From NCBI GenBank assembly GCA_000934455.1, contig KN887679.1, forward strand, positions 12,680 through 33,757: 21,078 nucleotides of DNA, in the 5' to 3' direction. Below the pieces are notes generated by a model that had not been told where the DNA came from, ran no database searches, and saw nothing but the letters and a program-made list of their open reading frames with translations. Each line of letters starts with the position of its first letter. Position 1 is the stretch's first letter. Both the position numbers and the translations under genes were made by a program. The DNA is from Apostichopus parvimensis (lineage: Eukaryota > Echinodermata > Holothuroidea > Aspidochirotida > Stichopodidae). Shown piece after piece: positions 1-8,524 of this stretch.

Positions 1-568
1 TATATAGCTATTGTATAAGGCTAAGTTCCTAATACTGCATAACTTACTTATATAGCTATTGTATAAGGCTAAGTTCCTGATACTGCATAACTTACTGTAC
101 CTATATAGCTAATAAGGCTAAGTTCCTGACAATGCATAACTCACCTATATAGCTATTGTATAAGGCTATGTTCCTAATACTGCATAACTTACTTATATAG
201 CTATTGTATAAGGCTAAGTTCCTGATACTGAATAACTTACTTATATAGCTATTGTATATATAAGGCTAAGTTCCTGATACTGCATAACTTACCTATATAG
301 CTACTGTATAAGGCTATGTTCCTGATACTGCATAACTTACAGTACCTATATAGCTATTGTATATATAAGGCTTAGTTCCTGATACTGCATAACTTACCTA
401 TATAGCTACTGTATAAGGCTATGTTCCTGATACTGCATAACTTACCTATATAGCTACTGTATAAGGCTAAGTTCCTGATGCTGCATAACTTACAGTACCT
501 ATATAGCTACTGTATAAGGCTAAGTTCCTGATACTGCATAACTTACCTGTATACGTAGCTACTGTACA
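1..568. repeat. 48-bp minisatellite, 11 copies plus a partial
   Basis: Tandem array with a basic unit of 48 bp that opens TATATAGCTATTGTATAAGG and closes TACTGCATAACTTACC. Copies start at 1, 49, 102, 146, 194, 242, 294, 347, 399, 447 and 500; a degenerate twelfth copy fades out near 568. Copy lengths are 48, 53, 44, 48, 48, 52, 53, 52, 48, 53 and 48. The 53-bp copies carry an extra GTACC-type block at the unit junction, and the 52-bp copies carry an extra ATAT in the GTATATATAAGG segment. Divergence between copies is low, so the array is young or homogenised. It runs off the left edge, so its true size is unknown. No frame stays open across it, and nothing suggests coding. Confidence 0.97.
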
Positions 569-1700
569 GTGACACCTGATTATTGAAGTCTCCTTGTCAT
601 AGCCTACCTGCTACAGCTACTAAATGATTATATATTTCATAAATAAATTGTTCCATCTTTGCCAATACTTATCAATCAATGGGACTATTTTGTGCCAAAA
701 TACTTTATTTCAATTTCTTCCCTTGCTATATTTATCCTACTGGAAGGGTACTTGTCACATGCTCATTTCCTGCGCTTGAGTTTTTGCCTCCATTTCTAAT
801 TATCTCTCTCAATTTGATCGGTTCATCTCTGTTCTATATATCGACTCCTCGCGTGGACTTGCTCACAACACTGATACTTTCCGTTTTATTTTAATCAAGT
901 GAACAGCAGGAAATATTGTTTTCTATTAAATTGCATCTTTCGAAGATATTTTTTATCAAAAGAACTGCTGTATGTGAGAAGTTCCAACGTTTTCCACAAC
1001 ATCGTTACTTGCACAAAGTTGTTTAATATTACATGAAAACTGTTCTAATCCCCCACCCCTCCCCCCTCTCCAACCCCCATAAAAATCCTTGCTTGAGATC
1101 TCAAGCCTAGGCATAATAAGCTAATAAATTGGTCGTTTCCTGTATCCTATTGAGAGTTCCTGTATCCTTTTAGCTGTCAAACATTGTAAACGTTTAAACA
1201 GTAAATAACATACATGCATTTAAGCATCAAACAAGTGCCGAAAAAGTTTGTTCCAAAACTAAATGTCAAAACTACTTTCTTTTCTCTTGTTTTTCCTTTT
1301 CAATTACGTATGTTTTGCCATTAAGATGAAACTAGATATATATTCAAATGCATTTTGTAATAGAAGACTAATAAACAATTTATTAACAGGAAGTAGTGTG
1401 TCTTTAAATGCTGTACATAACAAACACACCTGTAGCGTAAAGCATCTAGGTCGATGTACCTTTAAACTGTAGATATATCGTATGCTATCAGATGAAGCCT
1501 GGCGTGAATCTGTTTTCATTTTGATAACAGCCTCCGATATATACCTGTATTGTAACTATATGCTTACAGTATGTCTTCCTATCTTTATCTAAACAACTGC
1601 ATTTACAGTATGCTGGTTCCCTTTTATACACAACTGACGGTATCAGACAGTAGATTTGTAGTGAGTCTGTACTCACATAATTTGTACTGTAGAGTTCACT
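569..1700. other. Non-coding, no recognisable gene
   Basis: AT-rich single-copy-looking sequence. Frames up to about 70 codons exist on both strands, but they overlap one another and show no domain. The only marked texture is a C-rich tract at 1050-1078, which is G-rich on the strand that carries Dab. If Dab continues leftwards, this is its intron; otherwise it is flank. Confidence 0.6.
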
Positions 1701-2275
1701 AGTTACCCGACAGTGTTCTCCTCACCCTCATGGATTTGTACTTATACTACTGTAGTACTCAGGACATTTTGAATACTACTGTACCGTACAAACTAGTGCA
1801 AACTAACATACTCCTACTCGTAGGTATAGCCTAAAATACTCTTATTGCAGCATAGTTACCCGTAATCCTATCCTCGCCCTCATGGATTCGTACTTGTAGT
1901 TCTCAGGACATTTTGAATAGTATTATATCGTACAAACTAGTGCAAACTAACATACTCCTACTCATGGGTAGATAGCCTACTCTTTATTGCAGCATAGTTA
2001 CCTGTACTCCTATAATCGCTCTCATGGATTTGTACTTGTACTACTGTGGTACTAAGGATATTTTGAATTTTAGTATACAGTGCAAACTAGTGCAAACTAG
2101 TGAAAACTAACGTACTCCTACTGATGAGGGCTCTTATCGCAGCATAGTTACCCGTTCTCCTATACTCGCCCTCATGGATTTGTATGTTTGCTACGTACGG
2201 TAGTACTCAAGACATATGGTAGTAGCATAGAAACTATCTAGAGCAAACTAATGTACCCATCCTAATGCTTAGAGC
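1701..2275. repeat. ~148-bp tandem repeat, four copies
   Basis: A long-unit tandem array. The landmark CTCATGGATT falls at about 1727, 1879, 2021 and 2171, giving periods near 152, 142 and 150 bp. Each unit runs through GCAGCATAGTTACCCG, CTCATGGATTTGTACTTGTA, a block ending in CAGGACATTTTGAAT, GTGCAAACTA and ACATACTCCTACTC. The copies differ by substitutions and small indels. The third copy triplicates the short word CTAGTG(C/A)AAA, and the last copy is the most decayed. It is much more diverged than the 48-bp array, hence older. Stops occur in all frames. Confidence 0.9.
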
Positions 2276-2416
2276 CTTGTACAGTACTCGTTTTCATACG
2301 GAGGGGACTTCTACTCATACATAAAGTCTGTCAGATAGAGTAGATGATAAATTCTCAGCATTGTTACGAACGCAGGCCGACCGCCCCTGTTAAACAGCGA
2401 AGCTAAGGCACTGGTC

Positions 2417-2616
2417 CATCTGCCCTATATACTGTGTATAACATTCACAAAGAATAGGCAGTAATACAATCGCATCTTTACAACTACACTAGTAAAAATA
2501 GGTCATACAATAATTGCAATTGGTGTTCGATCGGGATGCAAGCTTTTTGTACGGAACGCAAGCTTTTTTGGGGAGCTTGCATCCCTGGGACGCAAACTTT
2601 TTTTCTCTAGTAACAT
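2417..2616 (+). repeat. Dispersed repeat, copy A (pair with 17742-17896)
   Basis: This stretch aligns in the same orientation with 17742-17896. Shared blocks are CATCTG(C/T)CCTA, AACATTCACAAA, ATCGCATCTTTACAACTACA and a terminal TTTTTTTCTCTAGTAACAT. Copy A is about 45 bp longer because of two segments missing from copy B, and these two segments supply the arms of a hairpin at 2533-2585. The sequence has no recognisable coding capacity, no terminal inverted repeats at these limits and no clear target duplication, so the family (SINE tail, MITE or other) cannot be assigned. Confidence 0.8.
2533..2585. repeat. Hairpin: 12-bp perfect inverted repeat
   Basis: GGGATGCAAGCT at 2533-2544 is the exact reverse complement of AGCTTGCATCCC at 2574-2585, with a 29-nt loop. 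The loop itself repeats ACGCAAGCTTTTTT. Both arms are absent from the related repeat at 17742-17896. Confidence 0.85.
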
Positions 2617-3934
2617 TACTGAATTCTTCTGGACTACTGCAGCTAACATTCACACACTTAAAATAGCTGACTGCCTTTCATTTAAATATATTCCACTTCT
2701 CATCGGTCTCTTTCAAGTAATTTGGAGTTTTTTCTGATTCTGCAAAACTAGCCAATCCTTTGTGGAATCAAGTTACAGTATTGACCATGACTTTTTGTTA
2801 ATATTCAGCCCGGATTTTTACATGCAGAGTAGGCTACACCTACATCTGATACAAAAGTGTGATACAGGATTAACTTAAAATGTTGCTACTTGTTTCTTAA
2901 CGCAACAGATTATCACTATATAGCCTAAACTACGTACAGTACCTCATGCATGGCATTACTAAGTCAAAGTAATGAAATTTGTTTAATTATTTTAAGTGTA
3001 TTTGAAGAAATAACATTCCACATTCAACCGACAACTGCCTTTGAGTGAATGGACATGAATGTAACATTAGCTACATATGTCTGTCTTGTCAACCTGGGTT
3101 GATATAGTATATTACAACATGTGTTTACAATCTTGGTCAATCAAATAAGTACTGTGACACACGTAGACTCATCACACTCCATACAGAGCAAATCCTTCTT
3201 AGAATTCTGCAATAACTCGATGTCAGTGATTGTTTCCTCTGACAAGTTATTACAATAATATTGCAGCTAATTAGCCGATATGAATTGACTTGGTTTCTCC
3301 AGTGTCCTGCTGTGTGGGGTTATCGTCCTCTTTAATATCATATAAGTCGTCTCCAATTTCCTCTCTTAACACCGCATGATGACCAAACAAGATGATCTCT
3401 GATAGCGGAAGCACGTTAAAGGCAATGCTCGGAATAAGAATTGCAATGCCTTTAACAGCTTGGCAGTTATCTCAATTTGTATGCTGAAGTGTATGTCAGT
3501 GAATTTGGGGAAATCAAGATGGAATGTTGTTCCCAAAAATACCTGCAGAAAAATATCACTACACAAATCGTTTCTTGCTCTACTTCCAAACGATTCCTTC
3601 AAAATACAGTTGTTCTGTATTGTCTGGTTGTATCGTCGACTGTACCATTTGAAGGAATATTTCCATAAATATGTGAAAATGCTTAATTAATTAAAGCAAG
3701 TAGCATTTATAAATTAATACAAATTTGGTAGTTTGGACAACTGGTTGTGATATAAGTAATCTTATATCTCCATGGCAATATTAGATATATTCATAATACA
3801 GAAAGACTTGCTACAATGGTCTACTTAATGCAGCATCCGAATATTCATACTGAAACGATTTGATACTGCATACAGTGGGACTGTGGCAAATTTCTAGTGG
3901 GCATAGACTTTATATTGGAGTGGCAGCATGGCAA
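2617..3934. other. Non-coding; one weak minus-strand frame
   Basis: No domain is recognisable. The only stretch with mildly protein-like composition is a minus-strand frame from about 3471 down to 3274. It has a hydrophobic run followed by an acidic tail with residues EEIGDDLYDIKEDD, then a stop (TAA). It has no acceptable upstream splice acceptor in frame, and two other frames are open across the same DNA, so I do not call it a gene. Confidence 0.4.
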
Positions 3935-4356
3935 TATAACACTATATCATCACTAGAACACTAGTGCAGATGTAGAATCACTAGAACAGTTTCGCGGAAC
4001 CGATCCCCAAAACATTCCCCAAGTTTGCTCCCTATGCAAAACAGGATAGTTATCGGCCTGCGCACGACTGGTAAAGCATCTTAATTTTCCAATGGATGAA
4101 ACAACTAGAATCCTTGGTCACCGTTCCGAACGCATTCCGTAGAAAGTAATCCAGAGGAAAAACGTACCATGCTTGTACTTTGGATGGTAGAATGAGAAGG
4201 AAGGGCATTGACCGGAGGGGCCGGCCATAGAGGGTGCACAGTGTTAAAAGGTTACCAGTTCATTCTAGGCACGATAGAACGAGAGTGCTGAGGTTGTGGG
4301 GAGACAGGTAAGGGAGGAGCGAAGTATATATTGTATAACACTATATCATCACTAGA
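3935..4356. repeat. Segment bounded by identical 23-bp direct repeats
   Basis: The same 23 bases (beginning TATAACACTATATC) occur at 3935-3957 and 4334-4356, enclosing 376 bp. The enclosed DNA is less AT-rich than its surroundings. Near its middle and right side it contains a sequence related to the element at 7828-8085: GGTAGAATGA near 4186, and AAAAGGTTACCAGTTCA near 4247 followed by TTCTAGGCAC. The direct repeats may be a long target-site duplication from an insertion, or a chance local duplication. No poly-A or microsatellite tail marks a retroposon. Confidence 0.65.
4105..4268. repeat. Diverged MITE-like element, copy 1 of 2
   Basis: CTAGAATCCTTGGTCACC at 4105-4122 is an imperfect inverted match to the right end at 4243-4268, whose complement reads CTAGAATGAACTGGTAACC. 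The right end matches position for position the right end of the element at 7828-8085 (AAAAGGTNACCAGTTCANTCTAGGCAC). The left end is decayed. The pair therefore looks like two old copies of one short inverted-repeat family. No coding capacity is seen. Confidence 0.5.
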
Positions 4357-4915
4357 CCACTATGAAATTTGACTTCATGCATGGCATGGTATGTATATAG
4401 TACGTACAGTTAGATGGTGAAAAGCATCCAGTGTTTGATATTAATTAAGTACTGCTGTGATAATGCTGTGGGGACTAGGGATACAGTTAATGCTATGCAA
4501 TACTATATACTAGCATACTAGGAAATGTTTTGGAGTGCTATCGACCTGACTTAAATACAACACCAATGCAACCCCATGAGTACAAGAATCCCCCTTGGTG
4601 TGAGTACATTAGTACAAGGTTCTAAGCTTGAGTACTTAAACTTCCTCAATTTTTGCAGTTAGTATCTAAATCTACAAGATTGCCAAAATGCCCCGAATAT
4701 GGGTCTACATGAACCTGTACTGGTCACCAGAAATTGAATTCAACAGAATATATTTACAATTCTGGGAGTGCAGTACTGTAGTTGACAAGATCCCAAAGAC
4801 CTTTCATATACTGATGCAAGTAAAATATGTAAGACAGCAACTACCCCTTTTGAATGTTTATATAAAACAAGAGATACGTATCTACAGAAGAATTGCTATT
4901 TAAATTTCAACTTAC
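4357..4915 (-). other. Presumptive Dab intron, 3' of last visible exon
   Basis: This DNA follows the 5' splice site of the exon at 4916-5047 in the direction of Dab transcription. I searched the minus strand from here to base 1 for the next PTB segment (the C-terminal helix, typically a DLxDLF-like motif) and found nothing convincing. The intron therefore probably extends through the repeats to beyond base 1, at least 4.9 kb. Confidence 0.55.
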
Positions 4916-5047
4916 TGCTTTCTCTGTTTTAATGGCAAAAAATTTGTGGCTTCCTTCATCTCCCGCTACCAGACCAAACGCCCTGGCATCGGCCGGATCT
5001 CGAGACACGAACGAAATCTTCTGCACTTCGTGGAGATACTCCTCCTT
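4916..5047 (-). CDS. Dab: Disabled homologue, PTB-domain exon 3 of 3 visible (partial)
   Basis: Internal exon of 132 nt (44 codons), entered after CTTGCAG and left at GCA|GTAAGT, a strong donor; both boundaries are phase 0. It encodes KEEYLHEVQKISFVSRDPAD followed by ARAFGLVAGDEGSHKFFAIK and TEKA. This is the strand 4 to strand 6 part of a Dab-type PTB domain: the ISF block, the RD..D.RAFG signature and G..H.FFAIKT are diagnostic of Dab1/Dab2 and differ from Numb, ARH and GULP. Family knowledge: the Dab PTB binds FxNPxY motifs in cytoplasmic tails of LDL-receptor-family proteins, together with PtdIns(4,5)P2, at the plasma membrane. From the DERT motif at the end of the previous exon to ISF, the spacing equals that remembered for vertebrate Dab. 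The domain's C-terminal helix is missing from the window. Confidence 0.88.
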
Positions 5048-5468
5048 CTGCAAGTGAAACATTCATTAACAGGAACATAGTTACCGACCTAATATTTTAA
5101 CACATACACACACAAATTACTAAATGGTCATAAAGCATTATCCCAACGTGTCTGTAACTTACTAACTTATTCGCAGATAATAGTGCTGGGAGGGTGAGGG
5201 GGGGGGGGGGAATAAATTAGATTAAAATTGTAGACCTTAGTAAAGAGTAGCATTCTGAGGGTTGCAGCCAAAGAAGGTCCACAGCAGTTTACCCTCGAAT
5301 TAAGTAGAGAATTTGGGGTTTTTTATTATGTCTTTTTCCAATCAATTTCAGAACACTAACTCTGTAGCAACCGTTGGGAAAGGATGCAATTACTGTATGG
5401 AATGTTACCATACAACATCGACAGCATCGTGAGTTTGTTTCGGACCCGTGTCTTTGTGGGTTTCTTTA

Positions 5469-5476
5469 TCTGTGTA
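5469..5476 (+). repeat. Left 8-bp target-site duplication (TCTGTGTA)
   Basis: Identical to 6743-6750 immediately outside the right terminus of the hAT-type element. Confidence 0.93.
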
Positions 5477-6742
5477 CAGTGGCGTAGCCAAGGGGGGAAT
5501 GGGGCGTGACAGCCCCCCCATGAAAGCTTGTCGCCCCCCAGTCGTCCCCCCACTGGGATTTTGGGTGTCGAAAAAAAATTACATGTGCGAAAAATATATC
5601 ATTGGTCTGAATGGTTACGAATCTCCATGATGACCACTCATGAACGACCCTTCGACTGCGGACCGGCAGTAGGCTATATTTGCTGAAAAACCGGATGTGA
5701 CATAGCACATAGGCCGGGTTTTCACTTCTGGGACGTACCCTGATGCTCTTAAAACCGCTAAAAAAACAAATTTTCAATACTATCGCTGAGAATCAGTCTA
5801 TCACCCTAATAATGTTTCAGAGGCAATCTTTGATCATGTCAGTTTGACATATAGTTCGGTCATTCAGTATGTTACTTGGCTGAAAGCCCAGTCAATCTTT
5901 CCTTATTTTCCACGCGCAATTTGCAGATTTGTCGAAAAATGTCAATGCCGGTGCAAACTCACAAGTTTGTGGTATGACTCCCAGGAAGGCAAGTCGAGAA
6001 ACTCACATGCAGTCGCGGCGGATAGCTTCCTTCGCCTATAGTATGTCCGGGGACACTTTGGGGCGTCGTTCCTACAGGCCTATAGTTGACGCCCTGGGGT
6101 CATTCCTTGACCGACTTTGTGCAATATAATGTGCCCATTTCGATGTAAATGTATTCACAGATTGTTAGTTGCCATGGGTTTGAACAAATGAGGGGTATTC
6201 TATCCTGAAACATAGGGCAAAATGAGGCTGGGGTTTCCAGTTCGCAGCATCATTTGTCAACTTGCACTGGGTTCTCATATTGATGTCAATTGGAATCACT
6301 AATAACAGAAATAATCCACCAAAAATTAAGGCCGCATGATCTTTATTGCAGATTGCCTGAGTGACGAATTTGTAATTTTCTCCCGAAATCACGCAACTAG
6401 TGCCATCTCCAGCGATCTGGCAGATATTGAAATCTGAAATTTTCTTGGTACGCTGCACGCCAACCGATTATGGCTCTCCACTTAGATAGTACTTGCGGCC
6501 GGAATACTCGAATCGATTACGTCCCCCACCCTCCCCCCCAGGTTTCAAATCGGATTGAAGCCCTTGCTTACAAGGCTTGGGAAGTTTCATTTCCGACGAT
6601 CTAGGAGGCCTTTTTAGCTACAAATTTTGGTACACTGCGCGCCAACCCATGGTGGCGCTCCGCTTACTTAACAAGACGCCCTCCCAGGAAATGGTCAAGC
6701 CCCCCAGCGCCCCCCACTGACAAAATCCTGGCTACGCCACTG
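5477..6742. mobile_element. Non-autonomous hAT-type transposon, 1,266 bp, complete
   Basis: Both ends are intact: the left end reads CAGTGGCGTAGCCAAGG and the complement of the right end reads CAGTGGCGTAGCCAGGA, so the first 14 bases of the terminal inverted repeats are identical. Flanking it is a perfect 8-bp target duplication, TCTGTGTA, at 5469-5476 and 6743-6750. Eight-base duplications with CAGTGGCGTAG-type ends fit the hAT superfamily. The subterminal regions are rich in C and G runs (5504-5560, 6522-6540, 6693-6717). Internal frames of 65-103 codons show no hAT transposase or dimerisation domain, so it depends on a transposase supplied elsewhere. It sits in a Dab intron. The perfect target duplication argues for a fairly recent insertion. 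Confidence 0.93.
6409..6666. repeat. Internal ~75-bp diverged duplication in the hAT-type element
   Basis: 6409-6484 and 6593-6666 resemble each other. Both begin CC(A/G)(G/A)CGATCT, pass through AAATTTT or AAATTTTCTT, then TTGGTAC(G/A)CTGC(A/G)CGCCAACC, and end with (C/G)GCTC(T/C)(C)C.CTTA. About 110 bp separate them. An old internal duplication within the element is the simplest reading. Confidence 0.7.
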
Positions 6743-6750
6743 TCTGTGTA
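6743..6750 (+). repeat. Right 8-bp target-site duplication (TCTGTGTA)
   Basis: Identical to 5469-5476 immediately outside the left terminus of the hAT-type element. Confidence 0.93.
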
Positions 6751-7827
6751 TATCAATTTAACATTCAAATGGTATAAAATATTCTTGTTCTGCGAATAAG
6801 GAAGGATCACCCTGCGATTTGACATTGCTTTCATTGTCATCGAATATGGAAACAGAATATTATTTCAAATGTCGAGTTATAACACACTAAGTTGTAACCT
6901 AGATACCAAAGACTACAATTATGGCAATCATTTTCTTACATGTCTGTAATACACCACAGGATTTCTAAGCTTAATACACCATAGCAACAGTCACCTTGAC
7001 CTCAAATTGACCTCCACTTCGCAATTAATTTTCACAAATTATCCAACAGCTGGCAAAACTCATTTTGAGCACGCTTAAAATGAACGTTAAAATTTCAACA
7101 ACATACAGTACATAGACTTTATTAATCAATTTTCTGCTTGGATGCCAACTATAATACAATAATATTAAAAAAAACCAAAGATTTTGGCAAAGGTGAGGGT
7201 ATTCTGGTATCTATTTTAATTCATATTAGATTACAATCCATGGACGTATATCATATCCAGTTTGGCATCTATTACCGGGAAGTTAAAACTCAGAATAAAC
7301 TCTGAGCAAAAAAAAAATACAAAATACGTCACTTGAAACATTACCATCTGTAAAGGAACTGTTTTGCTTCAAACAATGAGCATGCTACAGTGTACTGACA
7401 CAAATTACAAATTGGGCTTTCAAAATCTGAAGTGCACAAAATTACCTAAACATGTTAGGCAATATTTGGTTACAATCATTGTTACAGTGGATTAAGCAGC
7501 AAGTCTTCACGTTTAAAGCGATTAAATTTACCACTACCGTAGCTAATATCAGTTGGATTTTTCACCAATCCCAAACTTCCATTCATGTCAAATCTGACTT
7601 TTCTCCAAAGTGCCCAAATTTATTTTGTCCAGTCTATAACCAAAATTAGGCCTATGGTATCTTGCTTCAACGAAGCGGTCTGCAAACCCACTGGTTATGA
7701 CTCAACTACAGTATCCCCGTAAAAATTCCCAATCTGCCTACCCGTGGGCTACCCGGGGATTGGATATTCACCAGGAACAAGCTTACCTGTTTCCTCACAA
7801 CACCAACACTTTTGCTCTACGTTGTTC

Positions 7828-8085
7828 AGAGTGAACTGGTCACCTTGTTCAGCACACTACACCCATAACAACTGACTTACAATATTGGTAATTAACAAAC
7901 TGGATCAAACAACGCTGACCACTAGAATGGGGCAAGAAGATACGGAAAGATAACAAAATTCCACTGAAAGACACTCATAGGCACTTGGCTGGTAGAATGA
8001 TGAGGGGTAAGGGGATGTTAATGGACTGGTAGTGGGTAGTGGTAAATCAGGGTGTACATCCATGAAAAGGTAACCAGTTCACTCT
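7828..8085. repeat. MITE-like inverted-repeat element, copy 2 of 2
   Basis: AGAGTGAACTGGTCACCTT at 7828-7846 and AAGGTAACCAGTTCACTCT at 8067-8085 are inverted repeats matching at 18 of 19 positions, 220 bp apart. The right end continues as AGGCACCG, like the copy near 4268 (AGGCACGA). The interior shares GGTAGAATGA with that copy. No target duplication is obvious, and the true ends may extend a few bases further. Size and structure suit a short non-autonomous DNA transposon, but the superfamily cannot be fixed. Confidence 0.6.
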
Positions 8086-8285
8086 AGGCACCGTCGTAGA
8101 GTGCCAGTACTAATAATTTGTGCAGAGACAGGTATAAGCACGGAAGGGAAGTTAATTAATAGTGACCAGTGTACAACACTCCATATATATATGAAATATT
8201 AGACTATATATATCAGATTGACATTGACAAGTTCTCTTGAGAATGTCATCTCATCTTTTAGTCAGATATCACACTAGGCGATTCA

Positions 8286-8365
8286 GTAATAATAATAATA
8301 ATGGACACTTTGTATAGCGCCGGTATCCGCCCGAAGGTGCTCATGGCGCTTTGCAGAAACAGCAG
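8286..8365 (+). repeat. (AAT)n tract joined to a TATAGCGCC dispersed repeat fragment
   Basis: A short (TAA)n run (8287-8300) is followed by TGGACACTTTGTATAGCGCC, then GGTATCCGCCCGAAGGTGCT and CATGGCGCTTTGCAGAAAC. From general recall, an AAT microsatellite abutting a GGACA..TTATAGCGCC..GGTGCTCA..GCGCTTT block is a recurrent dispersed-repeat motif in marine metazoan genomes. I cannot name its family from this one copy. It lies 70 bp from the donor of the Dab exon at 8435-8524. Confidence 0.6.
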
Positions 8366-8434
8366 AAAAAAAGTAACATAAATGAAATTTGGAACAGGTA
8401 AGTTTTAATGATGAGATCGATCAATAAAAGTTAC

Positions 8435-8524
8435 CATCGTTCTTTCATCCAGGATCCGCACACCAGCAGATGAAATGTTCAGTATTATTCTCTTCTTGTG
8501 TTCACCTGATACCTTCACCATGGT
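8435..8524 (-). CDS. Dab: Disabled homologue, PTB-domain exon 2 of 3 visible (partial)
   Basis: Internal exon of 90 nt (30 codons), phase 0 at both ends, preceded by CTTTTAATTTTCAG and followed by GTAACT. It encodes TMVKVSGEHKKRIILNISSA followed by GVRILDERTM. This is PTB strands 2 and 3 with the Dab-type GEHK basic patch followed by ISxxGxxIxDExT. In Dab1 structures, basic residues of this patch help bind PtdIns(4,5)P2; that is family knowledge. The linker between the preceding NKLK and GEHK is about three residues shorter than in vertebrate Dab as I remember it. The ATG at codon 2 is not taken as a start, because the fit to the upstream exon's reading frame and domain is exact. Confidence 0.87.

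Larger units (their letters stand above)
5048..8434 (-). other. Dab intron (3,387 nt) between visible exons 2 and 3
   Basis: Bounded by ATG|GTAACT (donor, 8434 downwards) and TTTCACTTGCAG|AAG (acceptor, down to 5048) on the minus strand. It holds a 13-base G run at 5198-5210, a complete hAT-type element (5477-6742), an inverted-repeat element (7828-8085) and an (AAT)n-associated repeat (8286-8365). Between 6751 and 7827, and from 5048 to 5476, I see only AT-rich non-coding sequence. No further exon is recognisable. Confidence 0.8.

Noticed and set aside
1..568. CRISPR array
   Set aside because: The units are contiguous tandem repeats without unique spacers, in a eukaryotic context with introns.
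3274..3471. Minus-strand frame with a hydrophobic run and an acidic tail (EEIGDDLYDIKEDD), possible last exon of another gene
   Set aside because: Two stops lie just upstream in the frame, there is no good in-frame acceptor, and the same DNA is open in another minus frame and two plus frames. I do not recognise the sequence. It is worth a BLASTP search but not callable.
5466..6458. Frames of 65-103 codons within the hAT-type element
   Set aside because: None shows hAT transposase motifs; the 5466-5777 frame reads through the terminal inverted repeat itself.
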